From Owenia fusiformis (taxonomy: Eukaryota; Annelida; Polychaeta; Sabellida; Oweniidae), in NCBI GenBank assembly GCA_903813345.2, contig CAIIXF020000010.1, positions 33,097,425 through 33,161,424 of the forward strand: a DNA stretch of 64,000 nt, in the 5' to 3' direction. Shown here piece by piece: positions 1 through 11,295 of this stretch (position 1 is its first letter; each line of letters starts with the position of its first letter). Below the pieces are notes generated by a model, which worked only from the letters and a program-made list of their open reading frames with translations, was not told the origin of the DNA and searched no databases. A program made the position numbers and the translations under genes.

Positions 1-203
1 GCAGATATAGTAAATTATTACGACTGCCTTGTTTAATATCGTAAAGTTTAATTCATTGAACCCTGTAAGTAATTCTGAGAAAAATATGACAATTTGTGTA
101 AGACAATTGAGAGACAATTGAGCTCATTGTGTGTGTTAATGTGTATCTTTTATTTGTCAAATGTGAAGGTACATGAAGTAGTGATTTAAACCGTATAATT
201 GAG

Positions 204-290
204 GATCAGGCTTCAACTTCAACAGCCTTTCCCATGGGAATGCCACCTGCACTTCGGAAGGAAACAGTATTTTCAACAAGTTCAAAATAA
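204..290 (+). CDS. Possible short terminal exon, unrecognised
   Basis: After an AG at 202-203, a reading frame of 28 codons rich in Ser and Thr runs to a TAA at 288-290; it contains the peptide MGMPPALRKETVF. Composition is less AT-biased than its surroundings and looks coding. There is no good polypyrimidine tract before the AG, no recognised domain, and no linked exon that I can identify. It could be the last exon of a gene entering from the left edge, or chance. Confidence 0.22.
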   Translation, partial: DQASTSTAFPMGMPPALRKETVFSTSSK

Positions 291-1640
291 CTTGAAAGAC
301 TATAAAGATCTCATCCTTTCTGCCTTAGGAGTCATATCAACTATCAATATTTCACTATACTATACTCAAATGAATTACTCAATACATGAATGTATGCCAA
401 TCTCAATAAAAGAATCATGTAATTTTAATCATCCAGATTATGTGCCAACAAAAAAAAGAAGAAAAAGCACCATATATATGCATCCTCAATACTCGGCTTA
501 ATACATCACAATAATCACTCAATTGAGTTACAGATCACACAATACTTTACCCATGGACAATGTTTAGATGCATTTAAATGACCAAATAGTTGTAAAGAAT
601 ATTAACAAATTCTGACTGGTGCAAACAATCAACAATGTAATATTATGAATATAATGTAAGGTTTACTTAAATAATCAACAGATAATTTTCAAAATGGAGA
701 ATTAGACTTTAGTCAGAATTAAATGCTAACAATCGAATTGAATATGATATACTTAGAAGAAGATGCTTTGAATGCCTTGAGAAATATGTACCAGGCAACA
801 TATCCAACCAGTGTAGTTAAATATATTGTTCAACTGAGAAAATAATTTAGTTGTTTGTTATAATGAATATTTTAAATGTACAAAATCAAGTTCTATTTCT
901 GCCAAACTGATATTAACAAATAGAAGTGATATTCCTAGCACTAGCACAAATGAAGAATCATTTCAATTCAGTTGAGTACTGCTCAGGCATTGAGGGATGA
1001 AGATATTCTAACAAACATTGCAAAATATCAAAGATTCAAACATAACTCAATGTTCAGGCTTAAAGAACAAACAATTAGGAGTTGAATGGTACTTCTATAA
1101 AACATAAAATTGATTGTGCAATCAAGCAATCAACCAGGATTATGGCAATGGGGTGGTTTTGGCCCACGCTATATGAAACTCATAGGGTTCATAGAATGGG
1201 ACAGAGAACCATTTTGTTATTCTGTTATGAAAAGGCAGAGTGGCCAGATTAAGTAGGCGCAGCATGTGTTTCAGATGAGCTTTTCGGGATATACTGACTT
1301 TCATTTTCCAGTCTCACCAACCTTATAATTCAAGAGGAGATGATTTGCTACATCAACGAATAAAAGGATCAACTCAAGACAATAGTTTCACATATTTCAG
1401 ATCATACAAGAAAAATAAGGTTCTTTTCAAAAGGTTATTTCATTACTAGCCACGCGTATTTTCAAAGGCTTCAAAATTTCTTTAAAAAAATGTAGTTTGC
1501 ATAATGGGAAGAATAGAAATGTATGAGTAGCTTAGTACACATGACACATTGAATTAAAATATTGTTACACGACAAATGGTCATTAATGGTTACAATAGAC
1601 AGGACTAGACAGGTTTTTACAGAATCTGAATGTGATTTGA
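291..1640. other. No gene seen
   Basis: AT-rich sequence with no long ORF, no RNA gene and no repeat structure that I could recognise on either strand. Confidence 0.5.
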
Positions 1641-1689
1641 ATGTGGTTTTAGGCAGAAGTTATCAAATTGTGTGTTCTTCACTTCACTT

Positions 1690-1850
1690 TGGGATGCACT
1701 TGAAATATATCAAGCAGCGTCTAATGACATTTTGGAGGAATGCAAAGCGCAGACTGCAAACAACTTTGACTTAGGGATGCACTTAAAATGCATCAAGCAG
1801 CGTCCTATGATGCACTTGAATACATCAAATAGCTTCCTGTGACATTTTGA
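1690..1850 (+). repeat. Short degenerate direct repeats
   Basis: A motif around GATGCACTTGAAATATATCA (here GATGCACTT followed by ATCAA and AGC) recurs about three times, near 1692, 1775 and 1820, partly followed by GACATTTTG. The copies are diverged and differ in length, so this is an old, small duplication cluster. The two overlapping ORFs across it (about 60-70 codons) have no recognisable content. Confidence 0.45.
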
Positions 1851-1975
1851 ACAACTGCCGGATTGAGACATATTTTTGAAGGCAATATGATTTTGCGACA
1901 CCTATAATGTAGATGGGTTATGATACAATCATGGAATGAGTGTGATTAAAAGCAGTCATAATACCAATCATTAAA

Positions 1976-3170
1976 CATTAGACACAAGTCTAACGGTGGT
2001 AAATATTTGAAACTGAGAAATCTGAAATTAGGGTCCACATTTTAGAGATTGATAAAGGAATGAAAATTCTGAAACAAGAAAGTTTTTTTCCGAAATAAAT
2101 TCTATGCTAATTACATCTCTTTGGCACAATTCATTTTTACTGAAGATAATCATTTATTTATCTATCTAATATTTCTATTTTTATTAATCATTTATCTATT
2201 TAAATAGGTTGTTCTATCAGGAAACGTCTTACTATGTTTTCCAGTTCAATGGATACACAGAAATAGGGGCACTTTCCTCCACAAGAACCCCTCTGGTTTG
2301 TTATGTGTTGACTGAGAACCACAGAATACAATTTCCAAGTTGTGAACATATCAGAAACAAAACCAAATATGGGAGAAGTCTCTCAGGAACATTAGACACA
2401 AGTCTAACGGTGGTAAATTATATAATAATTTCAATATCAGAAATCTGAAATTAGGGTCCACAGTTTAGAGATTGATAAAGAAATGAAAATTCTGAAACAA
2501 GAAGGGTTTTTCCACAATATATTCTATGCTAATTACAGCTCTTTGGCAAAATTAATTTTTACTGAAGATTTATCTATTTAATATTTCTATTATCTATTAT
2601 TAACCATTTATCTATTTGTGAACATATCAGAAACAAAACCAAATATGGGAGAAGTCTCTCAGGAACATTAGACACAAGTCTAACGGTGGTAAATTATATA
2701 ATAATTTCAATATCAGAAATCTGAAATTAGGGTCCACAGTTTAGAGATTGATAAAGAAATGAAAATTCTGAAACAAGAAGGGTTTTTCCACAATATATTC
2801 TATGCTAATTACAGCTCTTTGGCAAAATTCATTTTTACTGAAGATTTATCTATTTAATATTTCTATTATCTATTATTAACCATTTATCTATTTGTGAACA
2901 TATCAGAAACAAAACCAAATATGGGAGAAGTCTCTCAGGAACATTAGACACAAGTCTAACGGTGGTAAATTATATAATAATTTCAATATCAGAAATCTGA
3001 AATTAGGGTCCACAGTTTAGAGATTGATAAAGAAATGAAAATTCTGAAACAAGAAGGGTTTTTCCACAATATATTCTATGCTAATTACAGCTCTTTGGCA
3101 AAATTCATTTTTACTGAAGATTTATCTATTTAATATTTCTATTATCTATTATTAACCATTTATCTATTTA
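1976..3170 (+). repeat. 276-bp tandem array that includes part of a coding exon
   Basis: A segment starting TGTGAACATATCAGAAAC recurs at 2341, 2617 and 2893, spacing exactly 276 bp, and is nearly identical between copies. Each unit holds exon-derived coding sequence (NISETKPNMGEVS), then the intron-like sequence that precedes the exon, ending in a pyrimidine-rich TATCTATTT tract. A diverged outer copy of the intron part lies at about 1976-2207, before the exon copy at 2208. The array lies between two versions of the same exon (2208 and 3175), so it arose by unequal exchange or slippage within a duplicated exon. Confidence 0.85.
2208..2390 (+). pseudogene. Diverged copy of the 3175 exon
   Basis: After AG at 2206-2207, the frame from 2209 reads FYQETSYYVFQFNGYTEIGA, closely matching the exon at 3175, with a similar TKTPLV/TRTPLV continuation. 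A short substitution/insertion after the TRTPLV segment then breaks the match to the VNVDNFQVVNI segment, and the frame becomes unrelated. The acceptor and first 30 codons are kept but the end is not, so it is most likely an exon duplicate that has lost function. A mutually exclusive alternative exon is possible but less likely, given the disrupted second half. Confidence 0.55.
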
Positions 3171-3174
3171 AAAG

Positions 3175-3376
3175 GTTGTTCTATCAGGAAACGTCTTACA
3201 ACTATTTCCAGTTCAATGGAAACACAGAGATAGGGGCACATCCCTCTACAAAAACCCCTCTAGTTAAAGTAAATGTTGACAATTTCCAAGTTGTGAACAT
3301 ATCAGAAACAAAACCAAATATGGGAGAAGTCTCTGCCTTCAAATTATTCGAGAAATTGTCAAAGAAAAAGAAATAA
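3175..3376 (+). CDS. Terminal coding exon of an unrecognised gene
   Basis: An AG acceptor at 3173-3174 follows an AT/pyrimidine-rich tract. The frame from 3176 runs 66 codons to TAA at 3374-3376. It contains ETSYNYFQFNGNTEIGA and ends in a very basic tail, KLFEKLSKKKK. The exon enters in phase 1, with one G before the first full codon. Duplication of the exon (copy at 2208) with conservation at the amino-acid level supports real coding origin. I do not recognise the family. The lysine-rich C-terminus would suit a nuclear or nucleolar protein or a membrane-retention tail, but that is speculation. Upstream exons were not identified. Confidence 0.5.
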
Positions 3377-4990
3377 TACTCATATTTTTGCCACCAATGG
3401 CAATAATACAAGAGTGAGTAGGTTATTCACAAAATACAGGTTATGCAGCAGGGGAGACAAGCTGGGTAATAAAACAGAGGCAGTTCAGTTCCTTTATGGA
3501 AACCCAAAGGCAATCATCTGAGATGATCTTTTCAGAAACTTCTGACCTCTGATTTGTATAGGAAGATATCTTCCTACATAGTTGTGGATGAGGCATATAT
3601 TTGCTATAGAAATCAAGTTAACCTCACTTGATACACGTGGCCTTAAAACATTCATCCATTTTATTTTTCAGGGGCTAAGTGACAGAGCATGAGTCGGCCT
3701 TCAGGCAGACATATTCACGAATTACATTCGTAGTTTATTGCCAAAGGTTTCAATCGTGGCACCTGACAGCGTCCATATAAAAGACAGAAAATCATAAAAT
3801 ATCTTGGAATGTTCTATGCTCTCCTTAAAAGGCAGGAAATAAAGAGACATAAACATATTTAAAAGCCAATAGTCAATATATTATAGTGAGACTTTAACTA
3901 CTGTAAATACCATAATACTTAAAAAACGTCTAATTTCATTGCTTAGACCTTTTGTAATGAGGTAATATATTATTTAAATGATATAAGAGACGGAAGAAGG
4001 ATCCACAAAAAAAGGTTGAGAAATTCCTTCATGGTATAGCTTTGAACACTGATCAACAAAGGATTGATTTAACTCTGTTTACTAAGATGGGGAAATTCAA
4101 AACTGCAAAAAATTCTCAGCGTAAGTTATATGTGCATATGTTCCAGAGGAATTCTCATCAATAAAATCAATACAAGAAAAAAACACAAGTAGTAACAAGA
4201 GCAGCAATCATCAATGAGTTCAAATATTTATCTTCATATGGTACTTAAAGTCTATCTGATATCAACAAGGCACGGGAAGGGGCTCAAAAGCTCATTTTGA
4301 TTGGGTCCAGAAATCTCCTTTGATACTGATCTAGTATTGGTCATTTGGGGAGCTGTTTACCATTAGATTTACCAGCAAAAAAGAAATTATTTGGTCTTGG
4401 AATGCGTTGAGCCTTCAATGGAACATAATGGTTTTTAATATAGCAGTGTCCATATAGAAAACATTTAATACATGAGAGAAAATGCAACATTTACCAAATA
4501 AGATGCTAGATGAAATGCTGATAAAGTAAACAATTTGATATTGCTAGGTTAAAGAGATTTAAAAGAATTATTCGAGATAAGAAAAGTTAGGTTTTTGTCA
4601 TAGCATTAAATGAAGGCCCTATGGTCTCCTCAATCTTCCAGATTTCTCTTATTACAGCAACTTAAAATATTACTTGATAGTGTAGAATTGATATGTAGAG
4701 CACAATGCTTCTGAGTCATATTTTGTGAATGCCAATGGTGCATTGTCAACCTTTTTCGAGGCCTGTTCTTGAGTTGGTTGTCTTCATACATTGATAGAGA
4801 TCATATTATATCTCTCAATAATCACATCAAAAGGAACAAAACCTTATAAGTTTTATGAAAATACTGTAAAACACTTTAAATCTGAGGAACCTATTTTCCA
4901 CAAGAGTGCACCCTATTTACAAATGAAATTCAACTGTTAACTTGTTTGTGCATTACAAACAGCCCTACTTATGTTACTGAACTATTGCAG
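3377..4990. other. No gene seen
   Basis: AT-rich, with no ORF or repeat I can support. It may hold the intron upstream of the zinc-finger exons that begin at 4991. Confidence 0.45.
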
Positions 4991-5059
4991 GATGAAGATC
5001 AGCCTACAGAGGCAGTGAGCCAGCAGCAACTGTGGTACGCAGACTGCATACACCAGGAG
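4991..5059 (+). CDS. Zinc-finger gene, exon (penultimate-1)
   Basis: A 69-bp exon of 23 codons between an AG acceptor (…TTGCAG, ending 4990) and a GTATGT donor (5060). It reads DEDQPTEAVSQQQLWYADC and continues IHQE. Phase is 0 at both ends as read here, so it joins in frame to the exon at 5190. The acidic, Gln-rich peptide is probably linker. GC content rises above that of the flanks. An independent ORF exists on the minus strand but has no splice logic, so the plus-strand reading is preferred. Earlier exons of this gene were not found. Confidence 0.55.
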
Positions 5060-5189
5060 GTATGTATAATTTGTCTTTCTGTCTAACATTTAATGGTTTT
5101 AACTTATGAGTACACTTATGAAGCCGTTTCCTAAGAGCTAAATGTTTCAAAGGTGCAAGTCTGCACTTCGCTTTCATTGTATTTTCCAG

Positions 5190-5379
5190 AGCGCAACCAC
5201 CGCGCACGGCAAGGGGCGCTACGTTTGCGTGATGTGCCTGGAGACCAACTCTGTGGTGGCGACATGCAGACTTGACCTTCACCTTGTGAAGGTCCATGGC
5301 TTGGACAAGTACAGTGGAGCCTACAGACGTTCGAGAGACTCGTCTCTCTCAGTTGCAGCGATGCAAGCATCGCTTCTTG
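5190..5379 (+). CDS. Zinc-finger gene, exon with one C2H2 finger
   Basis: This exon is bounded by a strong acceptor (TTTTCCAG, ending 5189) and a GTAGG donor (5380). It encodes YVCVMCLETNSVVATC followed by RLDLHLVKVHG, a Cys-x2-Cys...His-x4-His zinc finger with 12 or more residues in the loop. The finger is followed by a basic patch (YRRSRDSS). It begins in phase 0, matching the exon at 4991, and ends in phase 1, matching the exon at 5475. The role is probably nucleic-acid or protein binding in the nucleus. Single atypical fingers like this occur both in host regulators and in transposon-derived proteins, and I cannot decide between them. Confidence 0.6.
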
Positions 5380-5474
5380 GTAGGAACTTTGTCATTTCTG
5401 CTCAAATCTTATCAATATAAACACACAGCTTACAATGTTTTTCTATATGTCGTGTGTTTATTATAAACTTTCAG

Positions 5475-5602
5475 TTAGCAGAGAAGACCAGGTTGATACC
5501 TCGTCCACATCCTCCCTCCAGAGTATTCTGTGCCACATTCAATTTGTGTGTCACACTATGGTTAATTCACTGGATTACCTAATGTTCAATGCCACACAAT
5601 AA
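5475..5602 (+). CDS. Zinc-finger gene, terminal exon
   Basis: An acceptor TTTCAG ends at 5474. Joined to the phase-1 donor at 5379, the frame stays open for about 43 codons and ends with TAA at 5600-5602. The peptide starts REDQVDTSSTSSLQS and includes CHIQFVCHTMVNS. Phase agreement across three successive exons is the main evidence. The TAA is followed within 150 bp by poly(A) signals. The C-terminal part has Cys/His spacing that could form another metal site, but it is not a standard C2H2 finger. Confidence 0.5.
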
Positions 5603-5683
5603 TGGTGCACTTAATTGCACTATGAACGCTGATTTAGTATCACAAATGTGGTATTAATTGGCTATCTATAATATGAGTATAGA

Positions 5684-5751
5684 AATAAAAGCTGCCTTGC
5701 ACTATGAGTGTTGTGTTAATTGGCTATTTATAATATGAGTAAAGAAATAAA
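5684..5751 (+). terminator. Two AATAAA poly(A) signals
   Basis: AATAAA at 5684-5689 and again at 5746-5751, each inside a duplicated segment of about 60 bp (TTGGCTAT...ATATGAGTA...GAAATAAAAGCTGC). They lie 80-150 bp after the stop codon at 5602, so they are plausible alternative cleavage signals for the zinc-finger transcript. Confidence 0.5.
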
Positions 5752-6388
5752 AGCTGCGTTATGAAAAAAGTTGTTTGGTGTTTCTTTTAAACGTCCAATA
5801 AGTTCATGGTATGGTATTTTTTTGTATTTGTTTCCCACAATAACATGCAAATCAGAGCTGACACGTACACGGTACAGTACTTGCATATTTTAGAATCATG
5901 CAGAAGGTCAGTCAATATAAACATCATCAATATTAACACCACTATTACACACATTTTGATGCAGCAAACAGGGAGGTAATGAAAATAAATATGAAGGTAG
6001 GAGTGAGCAGTGTCATCTAAAACACACAGAAGACTGAGATATTCAGCATACAGAAAATGACTGGTCTTAATGTGGATCAATGATCAGGTATGTTAAGTAA
6101 TATTGAGTGCCCCCTCTGGGGTTTTGTTAAATTCTGTAGAATGTGAACTGTGTCCTTTACGTCATTGTGCCATATAAGAAAAACAAGGTGTACTTCTGAT
6201 TTGATTGACAAGCCATATGTCTCAGAGCAATGTGATTGGCTAGCATTGCTTGTAAATGCAAGATGACATGGCTTCGTCTTACAATTGAAATTTTGAAAAC
6301 TGAAACATTTTGAAAGCAATAATGTGTTGTTTTTATCAGGTTTGCAGAAAGAATCATCATTCTGCAAGTAGATGTAGATGACATCAGG

Positions 6389-6563
6389 ACAAACTAGATT
6401 TGCTGCTAAGACAACCAGCCTGGGCTATATTTGATGAGTTTGCGATCCACAGGACAGAGGCATTCTTGAATTTGCTAACAAAGCACAACATCAAGTACAA
6501 GTTTGTTCCAGTGTCATATACGAGTATCTTTTCAAGAAGTATTCCATGTGTTATAGTGTACTA
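6389..6563 (+). pseudogene. DDE transposase fragment (pogo/CENP-B-like), best copy
   Basis: After an AG at the end of GACATCAG, a frame of about 58 codons reads QPAWAIFDEFAIHRTEAF, then KHNIKYKFVPVSYTS, and stops at TAG. The pattern of a strand ending in FD, a threonine/glutamate helix, then NI.Y.FVP..YT matches the region around the second catalytic Asp of DDE_1-superfamily (pogo/Tigger/jerky) transposases as known from that family. Only this short stretch is present. The N-terminal HTH, the first Asp and the third acidic residue are absent. Five similar copies follow downstream with only a few changes (for example FDVF, VPVSCTS). Confidence 0.6.
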
Positions 6564-6660
6564 GAAAGTCTCTAAATATACAATCAGTATAAAATACAAA
6601 ACAAATTTTAGAAGGATTCAATAAACCGAAAAAAATATAACAACGTGTGTAGGATATGTG

Positions 6661-6683
6661 GGAGCAGAGCAGAGCAGAGCAGA
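6661..6683 (+). repeat. (GAGCA)n microsatellite
   Basis: Short perfect run of GAGCA/GCAGA units. It is repeated with variable unit number in each larger array unit (for example near 7540, 7890, 8235, 8800 and 9245). Confidence 0.7.
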
Positions 6684-9555
6684 AAAGGCGTCAGATACCG
6701 TGAATAACTTAAACCATTTCTATGCCTAACATTAAAAAAGAATTGATTTTTGTTAAAAAAAATGGATTAGTGTAAAATAAACATAGACCTAGATGAATCT
6801 GAAATACACAATGACAAAATATGTATGTGCTGCTATATGAGTATCCCTAATCTCAACAATGGCCATACAGAAGCCTGTGAAACCTTTTCTCTTCAAATAT
6901 AATAAAAAGCAGTGACAATGACTGCAAAACATGTGAATTGTAAACTGAAACATTTTGAAAGCAATAATGTGTTGTTTTTATCAGGTTTGCAGAAAGAATC
7001 ATCATTCTGCAAGTAGATGACATCAGGACAAACTAGATTTGCTGCTAAGACAACCAGCCTGGGCTATATTTGATATGTTTGCGATCCACAGGACAGAGGC
7101 ATTACATCAAGTATAAGTTTGTTCCAGTGTCATGTACGAGTATCTTTTCAAGAAGTATTCCATGTGTTATAGTGTACTAGAAAGTCTCTAAATATACAAT
7201 CAGTATGAAATACAAAACAAATTTAAGAAGGATTCAATAAACCGAAAAAAAATATAACAACGTGTGTAGGATATGCGGGAACAGAGCAGAGCAGTGCAGA
7301 AAAGGCGTCAGATACCGTGAATAACTTAAACCATTTCTATGCCTAACATTAAAAAAGAATTGATTTTTGTTAAAAATAATGGATTAGTGTACGAGTATCT
7401 TTTCAAGAAGTATTCCATGTGTTATAGTGTACTAGAAGGTCTCTAAATATACAATCAGTATAAAATACAAAACAAATTTTAGTAGGATTCAATAAACCGA
7501 AAAAAATATAACAGCTTGTGTAGAATATGCCGGAGCAGAGCAGAGCAGAGCAGAAAAAGCGTCCTTTTTATCAGGTTTGCAGAAAGAATCATCATTCTGC
7601 AAGTAGATGACATCAGGACAAACTAGATTTGCTGCTAAGACAACTAGCCTGGGCTATATTTGATGTGTTTGCGATCCACAGGACAGAGGCATTCTTGAGT
7701 TTGCTAAGCACAACATCAAGTACAAGTTTGTTCCAGTGTCATGTACGAGTATCTTTTCAAGAAGTATTCCATGTGTTATAGTGTACTAGAAGGTCTCTAA
7801 ATATACAATCAGTATAAAATACAAAACAAATTTTAGTAGGATTCGATAAACCGAAAAAAATATAACAGCTTGTGTAGAATATGCGGGAGCAGAGCAGAAA
7901 AAGCGTCGTTTTTATCAGGTTTGCAGAAAGAATCATCATTCTGCAAGTAGATGACATCAGGACAAACTAGATTTGCTGCTAAGACAACCAGCCTGGGCTA
8001 TATTTGATGTGTTTGCGATCCACAGGACAGAGGAATTCTTGAGTTTGCTAACAAAGCACAACATCAAGTACAAGTTTGTTCCAGTGCCATGTACGAGTAT
8101 CTTTTCAAGAAGTATTCCATGTGTTATAGTGTACTAGAAGGTCTCTAAATATACAATCAGTATAAAATACAAAACAAATTTTAGTAGGATTCGATAAACC
8201 GAAAAAAATATAACAGCTTGTGTAGAATATGCGGGAGCAGAGCAGAAAAAGCGTCGTTTTTATCAGGTTTGCAGAAAGAATCATCATTCTGCAAGTAGAT
8301 GACATCGGGACAAACTAGATTTGCTGCTAAGACAACCAGCCTGGGCTATATTTGATGTGTTTGCGGTCCACAGGACAGAGGCATTCTTGAGTTTGCTAAC
8401 AAAGCACAACATCAAGTACAAGTTTGTTCCAGTGTCATGTACGAGTATCTTTTCAAGAAGTATTCCATGTGTTATAGTGTACTAGAAGGTCTCTAAATAT
8501 ACAATCAGTATAAAATACAAAAAAATATAACAACGTGTGTAGAATATGTGGGAGCAGAGCAGGGCAGAAAAGGCGTCAGATACCGTGAATAACTTAAACC
8601 ATTTCTATGCCTAACATTAAAAAAGAATTGATTTTTGTTAAAAATAATGGATTAGTGTACGAGTATCTTTTAAAGAAGTATTCCATGTGTTATAGTGTAC
8701 TAGAAGGTCTCTAAATATACAATCAGTATAAAATACAAAACAAATTTTAGTAGGATTCAATAAACCGAAAAAAATATAACAGCTTGTGTAGAATATGCCG
8801 GAGCAGAGCAGAGCAGAAAAAGCGTCAGATACCGTGAATAACTTAAACCATTTCTATACCTAATAACATTAAATAGAATTGATTTTTTAACAACTGAAAC
8901 ATTTTGAAAGCAATAATGTGTTGTTTTTATCAGGTTTGCAGAAATAATCATCATTCTGCAAGTAGATGACATCAGGACAAACTAGATTTGCTGCTAAGAC
9001 AACCAGCCTGGGCTATATTTGATGTGTTTGCGATCCACAGGACAGGGGCATTCTTGAGTTTGCTAACAAAGCACAACATCAAGTACAAGTTTGTTCCAGT
9101 GTCATGTACGAGTATCTTTTCAAGAAGTATTCCATGTGTTATAGTGTACTAGAAGGTCTCTAAATATACAATCAGTATAAAATACAAAACAAATTTTAGT
9201 AGGATTCAATAAACCGATATAACAACTTGTGTAGGATATGCGGGAGCAGAGCAGAGCAGAAAAGGCATCAGATACCGTGAATAACTTAAACCATTTCTAT
9301 GCCTAACATTAAAAAAGAATTGATTTTTGTTAAAAATAATGGATAAGTGTAAAATAAACATAGACCTAAATGAATCTGAAATACACACCGACAAAATATG
9401 TATGTGCTGCTATATGAGTATCCCTAATCTCAACAGTGGTCATACAGAAACCTGTGAAACCTTTTGTCTTCAAATATGAAAGGCAGTGACAATGACTGCA
9501 AAACATGTGAATTGTATATATCTCAAAAATATGGTAAAAGTAAGAAATCAATTAT

Positions 9556-10020
9556 AGGGTGAAACAGGCGCATGAATAAAAGTCACTATTCAAGTTAATC
9601 TGAAATTATTAAATCAAATAATGGGATAAGCATGGAAACACAGAGTGAGAATAGTAAAAAAAACTTGTGAAATTCCATGTGCAAAAAATTAGAACTGGTC
9701 ATAAACTCTACACCTATAAGAATTTGACATCAAGCATTTTGAAATCCTGGTAAATGGATGGTCAATCCCTTAGTCCAATAAAGGATAAAAGTTTGCAAAA
9801 TCTTCAAAAATAAACCTGACTGTTTTATTAACAAGAAACAGCATATTATGTTTGGGCTAGACACCAAAAACAGAAATTCACCAAACTTTTCCATGAGTCG
9901 AAACAACTCTTCCCAGAACCCACCATAAGGTTAAAACCTTTTGATGACAGAGAACATGACCTAGCCCTTGTTCACTCAGAATCCCTCGGATGGTAGCCTC
10001 ACATACATCTATTTTTGTGG
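9556..10020 (+). repeat. Left copy of a diverged direct repeat, about 450 bp
   Basis: This segment (GAAACAGGCGCATGAATAAA ... AATGGATGGTCAATCCCTTA ... CAGAATCCCTC) recurs in the same orientation at 11800-12232 with many substitutions and small gaps. The pair encloses about 1.8 kb that includes the GGDHGG ORF. No TG...CA ends or target duplications were found, so I do not call them LTRs. Confidence 0.7.
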
Positions 10021-11295
10021 CAAATCATGAGTCCATAGTTGCATACTGCGTAAAGTCTGTCCTTCCCTGCTATGAGGCATTAAATCATCTTTTCCAAAAA
10101 ACAAACATACATGTGATGAATTTTCAAAAAGCAGACAACACCACGTGGGTCCCCCCCCCATATTTAGCGTGACCGTTCATCTTATGGGAACCCAACACTT
10201 GCAAAATGTGCAATCTCAGAGTAAGAACACAAATATCCAGATATTGTGAAATAGTGCATTAGGCTGCAAGTGTGGCAGTTCATGCAAATACACACATGGA
10301 AAATGAGCAGAAAATAATTGTGGAGAAGCCTACCCATAATATCTTCATGCAGCACTCACAATAAAGGGACAAGAATTACAGGGTGAGAGTGATAAGGAAT
10401 ATATTTTAAATGATATTGAATGTGTTTTTCACCTATCAGACAAGGAATTTAATGCACATAATATACATAAAGTGTTAGTGATAATTATTGTTCAGCCACA
10501 AACCCTATCAAACCAAAGGTAGAAAAACAGCTAAATAAAGGAAGAAATTCTAGAATCACATTATGTCATTACCACTAAAATGCCAAAGATAGTGAGTAGC
10601 TTGGGTTCAGTGTCTTAACAGAACAGTGCAGATATTCGCTTGATTCATGACACTGTGAGCTCCGGAGTGAATTCTATGTCTATCCCCAAATATTCAATTT
10701 AACATTAAATTTATCATTCCCATCGATGGCTACCCAGGCTAATAATACATCGAAAATAAAACCTTAATCTCAAAGCACTCCAATTATTCCATTTATCATT
10801 AACAGAGAATAGAAGTTATCTTTCCCTGACAAGGAAATACAACTCGGCATTTAATATTTTTAGCCCCAACTGTTCACAAAAATTAAGATTTAAATTAAGA
10901 TGCAAACACCCAGTTCCAAAAGCCAGAACTCAAACCAAGCGGAAGATATGAAATTATCAATAAAATTTGTGATGTTTCATCGGGAAATGATAATAATTCT
11001 TTAAACACACAGGTGGCAAGGGAATTTAACCTTCATTCAAAAAAGCGAAGAAATGGAAAAACTTGGGGTCTGCTGCTTCAAAGTTACCTAAAAATACTGC
11101 TTATCGATGAAATCTACAGCAGCAAAATTCTCTTGATTCCAATTAAGTATAATAAAAAGATACCTGCGCGAGATTGCAATTAATAAATATTCAAGTGAGA
11201 CAAGTGAGCGAAAATTACGCAACAAATTCATAAGTAAAGCTTAAAAGCAGACTAGGTGAATTTCAATCAAAACAGTTCCAAATGCCAAAAAGGGA
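10021..11295. other. No gene seen between the direct repeats
   Basis: AT-rich sequence, with a C9 run near 10151. No supported gene. It may be degraded 5' sequence of the element that holds the 11296 ORF. Confidence 0.4.

Larger units (their letters stand above)
6280..9520 (+). repeat. Complex tandem array built from a DDE transposase fragment
   Basis: Related units recur through this stretch. Six copies of a segment with CATCAGGACAAACTAGATTT start near 6383, 7021, 7611, 7954, 8303 and 8970. Spacing is about 350 bp in the most regular part (7757-8305 copies are 348 bp apart). Two further partial units near 7390 and 8655 lack the transposase part. All units share a trailing block (TATACAATCAGTATAAAATA, then GGAGCAGAGCAG). 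The outermost block, around 6780-6950, returns at 9355-9520, so the array is a nested set of larger and smaller duplications. The several 60-70-codon minus-strand ORFs in it are shadows. Confidence 0.8.

Noticed and set aside
5004-5370. Two minus-strand ORFs of 79 and 97 codons opposite the zinc-finger exons.
   Set aside because: The plus strand gives a C2H2 finger and three exons with matching splice phases; the minus frames are shadows.
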